64,000 bases of DNA, taken from Dyella_B humi. Lineage in GTDB: Bacteria > Pseudomonadota > Gammaproteobacteria > Xanthomonadales > Rhodanobacteraceae. Shown piece by piece: positions 42,450-51,283 of this stretch; position 1 is the stretch's first letter, and each line of letters opens with the position of its first letter. Location of the stretch: NCBI RefSeq assembly GCF_044904605.1, contig NZ_JADIKI010000022.1, positions 124,001-188,000 of the forward strand. The letters are read 5' to 3'. The position numbers and the translations under genes were made by a program. The notes below the pieces were generated by a model. The model saw nothing but the letters and a program-made list of their open reading frames with translations, had not been told where the DNA came from and made no database searches.

Positions 42450-44648
42450 ATGATGACTTCGGAAAACAATGCAAAACGCATGTTGACCAAGGCCGCCGCC
42501 TTTCCGTTTTGCGCTGGGCGTGCGGTCAATCGGGATATGCGCCGTGTCGGTGCGTTGATGCTGATGTGTATGGGCCTGGTTGCGTGCAGTTATCGCGCGT
42601 CGGATAAGACAGCGCTGCAAGCACGAACGACTGCTTCCGAAAGTGTTGCGATAGCGGTGGGCGAGTCGAACGCGAATGCGTCAATTGCACATAAAGAAAC
42701 GCAGGATGCGCAGAAGGCCGCCACATTTTCACTGACGGAGATGGTGCAAGACCGTGCGAAGCCTGCCGCACCCATAGCAGATGCAACTTCCAGCGATGGC
42801 AGCAAAAGGCGCCTTGTGCCATCCACCGAGCGTGTCGTAGGTGATGCTTCGGTTTTTCTGTCCGCGGATGGTGCGCCGGCATCCGATGATGATCATGTAG
42901 ACAAGAGCGATGCTTCGGCGCCCTCCACTCCAATTGCTAAAGCGATTGCTTCTGACGAAAGCGACGCATCTGCTTTTCCGTGGGCATGGCTTCTTGCGAT
43001 CTCCGCCTTGATCGCCGGCGGCGGCGTAGGTTTCGGCCTGGCTCGTTATCGTCAGCGGCGTATGACGGTAGGTCGTGAAATAGCGGACTCTGATGATAAG
43101 GCATGGGAGCAAAAAGACGTTCAAGCCGCACCTTCAACTGTGCTGGAACACGACGTATCGGTGACGCCAGAGCCCGTAGCGCTCACAGTCGATGGCGACG
43201 CGCTGTCTGTGACGGCAGATGCTGCAACCGGACCGATACCGTTTTCGTTGCTGGAATGGTCCTATCAGCCGGCCGAATACGAAGGCCGCGAACATTGGGA
43301 CGTGCTCTCGCCAGTCGACTTCCTTCCCGTGTCGCTGTCTGCGCAGGAAGCAAGCGATTCGTCGCTGGCTGCCGCTGCGGAAGTCGCGGAAGAAGTGCAC
43401 TTCCACGAGCAAAGTGAAGATCTGCCCATACCGACGCTCGCGCTCAGCGATCACCCGCTGTCCCAGCTGTTCGATCAGTTGGAAAGCTTCGCGCTGCACG
43501 AATCCAGCGATATTCCCGGGTTGCTGATCGAGCGCGGTAGCGATTTGCCAGAGGTGATCTGCACGACCGGCGAATCGGCGCCGAGCGAAGTGCTGCAAGC
43601 ATGGGAAAGTACGTTGCGGCAGGCCCTACCCGATGCGCAAGAACTGATGTTGCCGTGGCTGCTGGTCAGTACGCTGCTGCTGCGTGCCGATGACGTAAAC
43701 AACCGCGACGCCGAAGCGCTCTACGCGGAAGCCGAGGAATGGATCGAACTGAGCATGACCGCCGACCACGAGCGGAGTGCAACGTGGCAGGCGCGGGGTA
43801 TCGATATCGACCTGCGCCGGGCCAAGCGACAGAAGGGCGCCGCACGTCTTCTGTCGCTGCGTGCCATGCAATCGCAGTACGCGCCGCAGCTTGCACAAGG
43901 CGAGCCGCCGCTGCTGTTCGCCTGGGTCGACGTGCTGATGTTCTGGGCGCAATGCCAGTTCGGCGACGCCGCACTCGCGCGATATGCCGAGGCAGAGGCG
44001 ATCTGCCTGCGCTTGAGTGAACTGCCGACCAGCACCGACGCCGCTCAGCGGTGCCGTGCCGAGATTCTTCGCCAGCGCGCGACGATTGAGGAAGGCGGCG
44101 CGCGCTTGAACAGCCTGGATACCGCACAGGCTTTGGTTGATGCGCTATACGAACGCGTACCAAACGCAGACAACGCACTGGCGATTGCCATTACGGCGCT
44201 GGCCCGCGGCAACGTATTGCCGCCCGAACAAGCGAAGGAAGTCTATTCGTACGCCTTGATGTACGCGTTCATGGCCGAAGGCGAACCACGTTTGCGTACG
44301 GAAAGCCTGCAATGCCGGCTGGCTGTGCAATGGGCGTACGAGAGCCTGCCGGGCACAGGTGTGCAAAGCAATGTCGCCATGAACCTGGTCGCGCGGCTGG
44401 AAGCCTTGCATGTGCAGCATCCGGACACCTTGCAACGCATGGCGCAGACCTATCTGCGCAGCTCTGACTTTGCCCACGCCTGCGAGCTTTGCGAAAGCGC
44501 CTGGCGCAGCGGCCACGCAACGCCTGCGCTGCTCGCCACCTGGCAGGAAGCCTGCCTGCAGTGGGAGACGGTTTCTACTCTGCCGGAGCAGCTTGTGGTC
44601 CGGCAGCAGACGATGCGGCAGCTCAGCATCGCAAGCGCCATGCGCTAG
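42450..44648 (+). CDS. Large membrane protein of unknown function with helical-repeat C-terminus
   Basis: A 732-residue protein. The N-terminus has a lipobox-like LVAC (Cys at about 46) after MRRVGALMLMCMG, so the real start might be ATG 42537. A polar, Ser/Asp-rich stretch follows, then a transmembrane helix (WAWLLAISALIAGGGVGFGLA, about 172-192), an acidic cytoplasmic linker and a C-terminal alpha-helical region (about 380-732) with TPR-like Ala/Leu/Glu patterning. A lipoprotein signal followed by a transmembrane helix is unusual. It resembles FimV-like architectures only in general outline. The FkbM-like methyltransferase gene begins 38 bases later, suggesting an operon. Confidence 0.6.
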   Translation: MMTSENNAKRMLTKAAAFPFCAGRAVNRDMRRVGALMLMCMGLVACSYRASDKTALQARTTASESVAIAVGESNANASIAHKETQDAQKAATFSLTEMVQDRAKPAAPIADATSSDGSKRRLVPSTERVVGDASVFLSADGAPASDDDHVDKSDASAPSTPIAKAIASDESDASAFPWAWLLAISALIAGGGVGFGLARYRQRRMTVGREIADSDDKAWEQKDVQAAPSTVLEHDVSVTPEPVALTVDGDALSVTADAATGPIPFSLLEWSYQPAEYEGREHWDVLSPVDFLPVSLSAQEASDSSLAAAAEVAEEVHFHEQSEDLPIPTLALSDHPLSQLFDQLESFALHESSDIPGLLIERGSDLPEVICTTGESAPSEVLQAWESTLRQALPDAQELMLPWLLVSTLLLRADDVNNRDAEALYAEAEEWIELSMTADHERSATWQARGIDIDLRRAKRQKGAARLLSLRAMQSQYAPQLAQGEPPLLFAWVDVLMFWAQCQFGDAALARYAEAEAICLRLSELPTSTDAAQRCRAEILRQRATIEEGGARLNSLDTAQALVDALYERVPNADNALAIAITALARGNVLPPEQAKEVYSYALMYAFMAEGEPRLRTESLQCRLAVQWAYESLPGTGVQSNVAMNLVARLEALHVQHPDTLQRMAQTYLRSSDFAHACELCESAWRSGHATPALLATWQEACLQWETVSTLPEQLVVRQQTMRQLSIASAMR

Positions 44649-44686
44649 TTCCAATTCTTATTTCATCACTTACGAGAGGCTTCATC

Positions 44687-45448
44687 ATGAACACGCAAAA
44701 GAAAAAAACCGAGTCGCCATCGCGCCTGTGGACAACGCGCTACGGCATGATGGCGTCCATCGCGCCGAAGGGTCCGGTGGCACGCTCGCTGCAGCGCTAT
44801 GGCGAGTGGGCCGAGCAGGAACTCAACCTGCTTAGCGGATTAATCCAGGACGGACAAAGCGTGCTGGAGTTCGGCGGCGAATACGGTGCGCACACGCTTT
44901 GGTTCGCGCAGGCTGTGGGTGAAGAAGGTGCGGTGCATGTCGCCGAGCCGCGACGTCTGCCGTTTCAACAGCTTTGCGCGAATGTCGCCATCAATCAGCT
45001 AACCAATGTGTACACGCATTCGCGCTGGCTGGGTCGCGCTGTTGCGCAGGTGCCGCTGTCCTCGCTCCCCGGAAGCGTATTGTCGGATGGTGAGCAGGAT
45101 GAAACGGTCACCACCGCCACGATCGACAGCTTGGAACTGGACAGCTTGCATATGCTCAAGATCAACGTGCCAGGTAGCTTGATCGACTTGCTGCTGGGTG
45201 CGGCTGAAACCATCCGCAAGCACCGGCCGATCCTCTATTACCGTCTTTCCGGCATCGAGCAGGTGGAAGCGGAAGTGCAGGCTATCAAGGATCTTGGCTA
45301 CCGCTGCTGGTCGCACACGCCGTACCTGTACAACGCTGACAACCACGCAGGCGAGAGCGCCAACATCTTCCCAGGCTGCGTACAGCAGAACGTGATCGCG
45401 TCGCCGGTAGAAAGCCGCTTCGAACTCGAGCAGCGGTACGAGCTGTAA
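44687..45448 (+). CDS. FkbM family methyltransferase-like protein
   Basis: A 253-residue protein with an FkbM-type SAM-dependent methyltransferase core. The SAM loop is VLEFGGEYGAHTLWFA (about residues 60-75; canonical form VLDVGANIG), followed by VHVAEPRRLPFQQLCANVAINQLTNV, typical of the FkbM fold. GAGAGG precedes the ATG. FkbM proteins methylate hydroxyl groups of glycans or small molecules. The changed SAM loop (GGEYG) leaves activity open. It is downstream of the unknown membrane protein and probably cotranscribed with it. Confidence 0.82.
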   Translation: MNTQKKKTESPSRLWTTRYGMMASIAPKGPVARSLQRYGEWAEQELNLLSGLIQDGQSVLEFGGEYGAHTLWFAQAVGEEGAVHVAEPRRLPFQQLCANVAINQLTNVYTHSRWLGRAVAQVPLSSLPGSVLSDGEQDETVTTATIDSLELDSLHMLKINVPGSLIDLLLGAAETIRKHRPILYYRLSGIEQVEAEVQAIKDLGYRCWSHTPYLYNADNHAGESANIFPGCVQQNVIASPVESRFELEQRYEL

Positions 45449-45462
45449 AACGTTGCGTATGT

Positions 45463-45530
45463 GTAGGCTGGGATGCTAATCCCAGCTTTCTCGAGGTTTG
45501 ACGGATGCCGGGATTGTCATCCCAGCCTAC
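45463..45530. repeat. Family 3 inverted repeat (GTAGGCTGGGAT), copy 1
   Basis: Outer arms GTAGGCTGGGAT (45463-45474) and ATCCCAGCCTAC (45519-45530) are perfect inverted copies. Inner hairpins are present as well. It sits in the convergent gap between the FkbM-like and tamB genes. Confidence 0.9.
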
Positions 45531-45542
45531 CGGCTACGGGGT

Positions 45543-48500
45543 TTATTTCTCGATACGGTAGTTAACGCTGGCGCGATTGAAGTCAGTAGCGTTCTGCGCC
45601 TCGAAACTCCAGCGCCGGCTCAGGCGATAACGCAAAGTGATCACCTGGCCCGGCTCGAACAAACCGATGCCATAGCTCAGATAAAGTCGCGGCGAAAGGT
45701 ATTTGCCGACGGTGAAGGCGGAGCTGCCGTTCAAGGCATCGCTGCTGCTCACGCCGATATCCTCGATGCCGAGTTTGCTACCGATGCTCTTCGCCAGCAG
45801 GTTGCCGGTAGCCGAACCGAGCGCCTGCGCTGCGGCGTTCACCATGTTGCTTTCGCCGCCACTGCTCACCTGCGACAGCGGCTTGCCGGTAATCAGATAG
45901 GAAAGCGCGTCCGATTGATCCATCACCGGGTTGGAGAACACCGTGAGTACGGGCCGCTGCGCGGTGCCGGTGATCTGCAAACCTACTTGTTGGCCTTCGC
46001 TGACGGTGGCGTTGGGTTGCAGGCTGCGGATCGCCTTGATGTTGAGGCCGGGATTGTCGATCGGCGTGCTGGCGAACAGTAGCTGACCTTGCTGGATCTG
46101 CAGGTTCTGGCCGTAAGCCTTGTACGTACCGTTGACGGTGATTTGCCCCTGGCCGGTGGTAGCGCGGCCTGGGCGTTCGTCCACGGTGAGCACGCCGCTC
46201 AGCCGTCCATCCAACCCCATCCCGACCAGATGCGCACGCGAGCCGAGATCGACCTTGATGGACGCATTGATCGGCGTGGAGCCGCTGCCGGCGGCCGGTT
46301 GCGGTTCGTCCACCACTACTACGTCGGACGATGCCTTGTTGACGCCGCTGCCTGGCAGCTTGTCGAGATTCACGTCGGCGCTATCCAATCGCACCGAACC
46401 GGTGGCCTGGATGCCCTGCGCGTCGTGGCGCACGAGCAGATCCGGCGTCAGCGCGACCTTCGCCGCCGGAATATCGATAACAGTGACTTCGTTGCCTTTC
46501 AGCGTGATAGCGGTGGGCGTTTGTGCATCGAGCCCAGCCGTGCCGTTGATAGCAAGCGTGCCTTTGCCCGATTGCACGCTGCCATCGATGCGCAATTGTT
46601 TGGCGTCGGTAGTGTTTGCGACTAGCCGGCCGTCGGTGAGTTTCAAGCCCGCATCGGGCACTTCCGCCGCAAAGCCGTCGATGCCGGCCTGACCGGTAAC
46701 AGCTGGTTCCGTCAGCGTGCCACCAAGGCGGAAGTCCCCGTTGATGCGGCCTTTCACATTGGCCAGCTCATCTGTGAACAGGCTGATGAAGGCGAGGTCG
46801 TCCAGGTGTAGGCCGACTTGGCCGCTGAGTGCCTGTTGCGATCCCGTGACGGCGATCTGGCCGTCCAGACGTCCATTGCCGTTGAGGGCGGCATGCACGG
46901 TGGCCTGCTGATTGTCAGGCGCCAGATTGGCATTCAGCGCAAGATCCTTGTAGGTGAGCAGCGGTTGATCGGGATGTTCGTTGTACGTGATGCGTCCTTG
47001 TGGCGAAGTAATTGAGGCGTTGCCAGTAAACACGCCTGCGGTGGTGCGATGGATTTTTCCGTCGCCTTCCAGCATGCCGTCGGCGCTTACCGGCATGTCA
47101 CTGACCCCGGCAGCGTTGACGACCAGCGCCAGCGGCACGTCGCGCAGGCGGTAGCCAGCGTCTAGGTTGCCGACCTTGTCCAATTTCCCAGTGATACATA
47201 GCAAGGGCTCGCCCGCGGTAAGGCATAGATCGCCAACACTCGCGTTGCCGTCGTTCCAGCCCAGTTGCGTCGCTTGCTGCAGATGCCAGCGTGGTAGACC
47301 TTGCATATCCAGCGTGGCCGAGGAAAGCGTGCCGTTCCAGTTCTGTGCTTTCAGCGAGCCGTTGAGTGCGAGCGACACGGAGAGTGGCTGGCCTTGTGCA
47401 TCGAGTGCGAGCTGATGTTGCGCCGATGTGCCTTGGCTGTTGAGTCGGATCTGCTTGAAAGCCAGTCCGCCCAGATCGGCGCCTGTGGCGTCGAGTTCCA
47501 GCTTGCCGCCCGGATGGCTGATGTCTGGTATGTCGGCTTGCAGACGCAGACTTTGGAGGGTCTGCTTGTCCCATGCCAGCGATATGCCTTGCAGCGTGCC
47601 GTTGACGGCCAGCGCCGGATAGTTGCCATGCACGCGAAATTGGCCGTTCAACGCGCCGCTGCCCTGCGGTAGCCAATCGTTTAATGAAGCGATCGCCAGG
47701 GTGATGTTTGCATCGTTGCTGCTGCCTGGTTGCGCGAGTAGTTTGCTGCTGCTGCTGCCTGAGGCGAGTTCCAACGTGCCGTCCACCACGTGATTGGGCG
47801 ACAGATGCAGTCGTCCCGTACCGCGCAGGTGACGCTGGCGCAATTGTCCTTCCAGCTTGCGCAGATCGAGCGTGACGTCGGGCTTGTTCTTGGTGAGCTT
47901 TCCTTGCGTGCCGAAATCAGCATCGAGCGAACCTTGCCAGCCTGCGAAGAGCAGACCCGGGTCGAACTTATTGGCCGTTGCCTGCAGTTGCCAGGCGAGA
48001 TCGGGCTGAAGTGTCAGCGTACCGTTCGCAGTGAAATTGCCTTGCGGTTGCAGCAGGCTCAGCGTATGCAACTGGATCTGCTGCGGCGTGCCGTCCAGAT
48101 TCAAGGCGAGCTTGGCCGGCTTGCCGGGCGGCCCGATCGTCACGTCACCTTCGGCGTGATAGGCATTCGCGCTGCCCTTGGCGGCCAGATGGCCCTGGCT
48201 GTCGAGCACCTGTCCGACGAGATCGGCCGGCAGTTCCGCGTTCTTCCAGTCGATGGCAAGGTCGGCGCTTAGCGGATGCGCATCGAGATTCACCGTACCG
48301 GCAGCATTCACCTGACCTTTCAACTGCGGCGAGGCGAGCTGCAATTGCTGCAAGGTGAGCGTCTTGAAGTCCTTGTCGAGACTCGCTTGCAAGGGCTGCA
48401 GAAGCAGTTGGTATTGGTTGAGATCGATCCTGCCGGCAAGCGTTCCACCCTGACGATCGCCGTTGCCTTGCAGGCTCACACCCAGCTTCGTGAGGGAGCT

Positions 48501-49322
48501 GCTGCCGAGCAGCGGCTTGGGATCGAATGCAGGCGCGTCGAGTTTGGCAGTCCACGCGTTGTTCGTGCGTTGATCCATGTCGAGCTGCAGATGCGCAGTC
48601 ATCGGCTGCGCAAGGTCTAGCTTCAACTGCACGTTGCGGCCATCGCTCTGCGCGTTGAGCGTACCGGCATAGTCGACGTCATCTACTTTCCACACGATCT
48701 CTGCGTGCCCCTTGCCGCGATAGCGCCGGCCCATACCAAGCTGTCCGCTGAGATCGACATGGCCATCCGGCGCACGCAGCGCCAAGGTGTTCACCTCGAC
48801 GCCGCTGTTTGTCCAACGGCCGGAGAGATCGAGCTGGTCGGAAGCGAACAACCGCTTGCCTTGCTCGGCGATCGTCACGGGGCCGACGTGCACGCGATCC
48901 AGCGTCATCTCGATCGGCGGTTGCAGTGAGAAGGTGCTGGAAGAAGAGGATTCCTGCGACGCCGGCAGCGCCACATCCCCGCGTTCTACACGAAGATCGA
49001 TAACGTGCAGGCGCTTGTAGAGCAGGGAGGCGAGGTTCCACTCCAGGTGCGTGCGAGTGATGGCGACCTTGGTGCCTTTGCCATCGTCGTAGCGCAACAG
49101 CGCGATATCGATCGGACCGATGAGCCGTCCTTCCGCTTGCTGCGCTTGCAGTGCTCCATGCGTAAGGCTTTGCGCTTGCGCCAAGGCAAAGCGCAGGCCT
49201 GCACCAGTGCAAAGCAGCCAGCCGAGGCCGCTGGCCAGGAGGATGATGAAAACAAGCACACCGATAGCGATGGCGCGAAGCCAACGACGGCGAGGACGGG
49301 CAGGGGGCGGTGTCGTGTTCAT
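45543..49322 (-). CDS. tamB: TamB, translocation and assembly module inner-membrane protein
   Basis: A 1259-residue TamB/AsmA-like protein. A single transmembrane helix (about residues 15-36) after a basic N-terminus anchors it in the inner membrane. The long periplasmic body consists of repetitive beta-strand segments, and the C-terminal DUF490 domain is recognisable (SDALSYLITGKPLSQVSSGGESN and RLYLSYGIGLFEPGQVITLRYRLSRRW). It pairs with TamA to help insert outer-membrane proteins and is now also linked to lipid transport. GAGGAAG precedes the ATG, seven bases after the tamA stop. Confidence 0.94.
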   Translation of the reverse strand: MNTTPPPARPRRRWLRAIAIGVLVFIILLASGLGWLLCTGAGLRFALAQAQSLTHGALQAQQAEGRLIGPIDIALLRYDDGKGTKVAITRTHLEWNLASLLYKRLHVIDLRVERGDVALPASQESSSSSTFSLQPPIEMTLDRVHVGPVTIAEQGKRLFASDQLDLSGRWTNSGVEVNTLALRAPDGHVDLSGQLGMGRRYRGKGHAEIVWKVDDVDYAGTLNAQSDGRNVQLKLDLAQPMTAHLQLDMDQRTNNAWTAKLDAPAFDPKPLLGSSSLTKLGVSLQGNGDRQGGTLAGRIDLNQYQLLLQPLQASLDKDFKTLTLQQLQLASPQLKGQVNAAGTVNLDAHPLSADLAIDWKNAELPADLVGQVLDSQGHLAAKGSANAYHAEGDVTIGPPGKPAKLALNLDGTPQQIQLHTLSLLQPQGNFTANGTLTLQPDLAWQLQATANKFDPGLLFAGWQGSLDADFGTQGKLTKNKPDVTLDLRKLEGQLRQRHLRGTGRLHLSPNHVVDGTLELASGSSSSKLLAQPGSSNDANITLAIASLNDWLPQGSGALNGQFRVHGNYPALAVNGTLQGISLAWDKQTLQSLRLQADIPDISHPGGKLELDATGADLGGLAFKQIRLNSQGTSAQHQLALDAQGQPLSVSLALNGSLKAQNWNGTLSSATLDMQGLPRWHLQQATQLGWNDGNASVGDLCLTAGEPLLCITGKLDKVGNLDAGYRLRDVPLALVVNAAGVSDMPVSADGMLEGDGKIHRTTAGVFTGNASITSPQGRITYNEHPDQPLLTYKDLALNANLAPDNQQATVHAALNGNGRLDGQIAVTGSQQALSGQVGLHLDDLAFISLFTDELANVKGRINGDFRLGGTLTEPAVTGQAGIDGFAAEVPDAGLKLTDGRLVANTTDAKQLRIDGSVQSGKGTLAINGTAGLDAQTPTAITLKGNEVTVIDIPAAKVALTPDLLVRHDAQGIQATGSVRLDSADVNLDKLPGSGVNKASSDVVVVDEPQPAAGSGSTPINASIKVDLGSRAHLVGMGLDGRLSGVLTVDERPGRATTGQGQITVNGTYKAYGQNLQIQQGQLLFASTPIDNPGLNIKAIRSLQPNATVSEGQQVGLQITGTAQRPVLTVFSNPVMDQSDALSYLITGKPLSQVSSGGESNMVNAAAQALGSATGNLLAKSIGSKLGIEDIGVSSSDALNGSSAFTVGKYLSPRLYLSYGIGLFEPGQVITLRYRLSRRWSFEAQNATDFNRASVNYRIEK

Positions 49323-49329
49323 CGCTTCC

Positions 49330-51093
49330 TCACAGATCCGGCCCGATCACCAGGTGCAGTTCCACCCCGCGATGTTGCGCATCGTTGATGGGCGTGCCTA
49401 GGTCCACGCGAATCAGGCCGACTGGCGAGCGCCAGCGTACACCGACGCCCGTGCCGATCTTGGGATGAACGTTGGTACCGTCGAAGGCGTTGCCGGCATC
49501 GACGAAGGTGGCGATGCCCCAGCGCGGCGTGAAGTAGTGCTCTACCGTGGCGCTGGCGATCATCAGGCTGTTGCCGCCGATCACGCGGCCGTAGCTGTTC
49601 TGTGGGCCGACCGCTTGGAAGGTATAGCCGCGAATCGACTGGTCGCCGCCGGCGAAGAAGCGCAGTTGTGGGGGCAGGGCGCTGAAGTCACTGGTCCATA
49701 CATGACCGAGGCTGCCGCGCAGGATCAGTCTGTCGCGCCGCGTGAACGCGCGGATCCATTTGGCATCTGCAGTGATTTCGCTGAAGCGGGCGGTAGAAAA
49801 CAGATCGCCCGCGGTACTGCGCGCGTCGAAGCTCAGCGACCAGCCGCGGCGGACGAAGTCGAGGTTGTCCGCCACTTTACGGCTCAGCGAACCTTCCGCG
49901 TAGATCAGCGTGCTGCGACCATGCTCCACGCCGGGCGTGCTTTCCGGTTCGTCCGGGCGCTTGCCCACGCTGAAGGTGCCGGTCAACGCATGCATGCCTA
50001 CCGTGCGCACCCATTCATGCCAGAGCTCGCTCTCGTTAACCACCAGTTCCAAGGTGCGCGACTGCGAGGTGACGGTATTCGCGTCGCGGTAGTTGGCGCC
50101 GAAGTTGAGGCTGCGCTGGTTCTCGCCTGGCAGCGGAATGCTGTATTGGCTGGACACCGTCTTCAGCCGTTGCGCCAGCACGATGTCGTTCTTCCACTTG
50201 TGCCCGTAGCGATTCACCCAGCGATATTCCACGCCGCCGCGTATGCCCACGCCGGTATCCGTGCCCACGAACAGGCCGCTGGTGTAGATCCTTCGCTTTG
50301 CCGGCGCCAGTTGTACCTTGATGTCGACCACGCCGTCTTTCGCCTGGTCGGTTTCGGGTATCACGTTCACGGCGGAAAAATAGTCGGCGCCGTTCAATGC
50401 CTGCTGCAAACTGAGCAACTGGTTCTGGTCGAAATAATCACCGGGCTTGAATGGAACGTAGCGATCGAGAAACGCCGGTTGGAACTGCGAACCTTCGAAA
50501 TGCACGTGCCCGTAGCGGTAACGCCGTCCCACGTTCCAGGCCAAGTGGATGGCTGCGCTGCGTTCGCCGCGATTCACCTCGACACGATGCACGGTCAGGC
50601 GCGCATCGAGATAGCCGTTGGCCGTCAACGCATTGTTCAAGGCGTCGCGCGCGGCATCATAGGCGGCATCGTCCAGGCGCTGGCCTTTGAGTTTGTCGAT
50701 GCCACGGCGTGCGGTACGGATCGGCTTCAGTGCGGCAGCATCAGGATCGAGCTGGATGTCCACCGACGTGACCTTGACCGGCTCGCCGGGAACCACGTGC
50801 AAGGTGATATGCCAATCCTTGCCGACCTGTTCGAGCTTGCCGGTGGCGTGTGCGTCGTAATAGCCGTATGGCCTCAACGCAGTGCCGACTTCGGTGTCGG
50901 CACGTTCGTAGAGACGGCGCACCTGCGCTTCACTTACGTCGCGCGCGGCGTATTGGGAAATACTCACACCCGCAACGACGGCGGCTTTGAGCGGATCGTC
51001 CACGCCATCCACGACGAGCTGTACCCCGGCGCGGCTAAGCGCGGGAACAAGCAGCAGCGGGAGCAGGTATAGGCAGCGGCGAATCCGGCGCAT
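49330..51093 (-). CDS. tamA: TamA, outer-membrane Omp85-family assembly protein
   Basis: A 587-residue Omp85-family protein. A signal peptide (about residues 1-22) precedes three POTRA-like domains (about 25-260), then a 16-strand beta-barrel ending VELHLVIGPDL. The hallmark FFAGGDQSIRGYTF (Omp85 motif with the conserved RGY) lies at about 490-503, and GTGVGVRWRSPVGLIRVDLG near the end matches the last barrel strands. It works with TamB in outer-membrane protein biogenesis. The Shine-Dalgarno is weak. The genes overlap functionally in a tamA-tamB operon. Confidence 0.94.
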   Translation of the reverse strand: MRRIRRCLYLLPLLLVPALSRAGVQLVVDGVDDPLKAAVVAGVSISQYAARDVSEAQVRRLYERADTEVGTALRPYGYYDAHATGKLEQVGKDWHITLHVVPGEPVKVTSVDIQLDPDAAALKPIRTARRGIDKLKGQRLDDAAYDAARDALNNALTANGYLDARLTVHRVEVNRGERSAAIHLAWNVGRRYRYGHVHFEGSQFQPAFLDRYVPFKPGDYFDQNQLLSLQQALNGADYFSAVNVIPETDQAKDGVVDIKVQLAPAKRRIYTSGLFVGTDTGVGIRGGVEYRWVNRYGHKWKNDIVLAQRLKTVSSQYSIPLPGENQRSLNFGANYRDANTVTSQSRTLELVVNESELWHEWVRTVGMHALTGTFSVGKRPDEPESTPGVEHGRSTLIYAEGSLSRKVADNLDFVRRGWSLSFDARSTAGDLFSTARFSEITADAKWIRAFTRRDRLILRGSLGHVWTSDFSALPPQLRFFAGGDQSIRGYTFQAVGPQNSYGRVIGGNSLMIASATVEHYFTPRWGIATFVDAGNAFDGTNVHPKIGTGVGVRWRSPVGLIRVDLGTPINDAQHRGVELHLVIGPDL

Positions 51094-51207
51094 GCGTTAG
51101 GGTTCCATCCTCGGCGGGGCATCGCAAGTGAAGCTTAGCGATGCCGGTGTGCACCGTGCATTAAGGGTGTTCCTATTTTGCGGTGCGATGCGTGCCGTTG
51201 TTGTACA

Positions 51208-51279
51208 TAGGCTGGGGCCCAAACCCCAGCACTGCCATGCACGCACACATCGCGATGCTGGGGCTTGCGCCCCAGCCTA
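51208..51279. repeat. Family 3 inverted repeat (TAGGCTGGGG), copy 2
   Basis: Arms 51208-51230 and 51257-51279 are inverted; each contains GCTGGGGC...CCCCAGC. The stem bases have changed together relative to copy 1 (GGGAT to GGGGC). It lies between the tamA start and the GT2 gene's stop. Confidence 0.85.
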
Positions 51280-51283
51280 CAAG

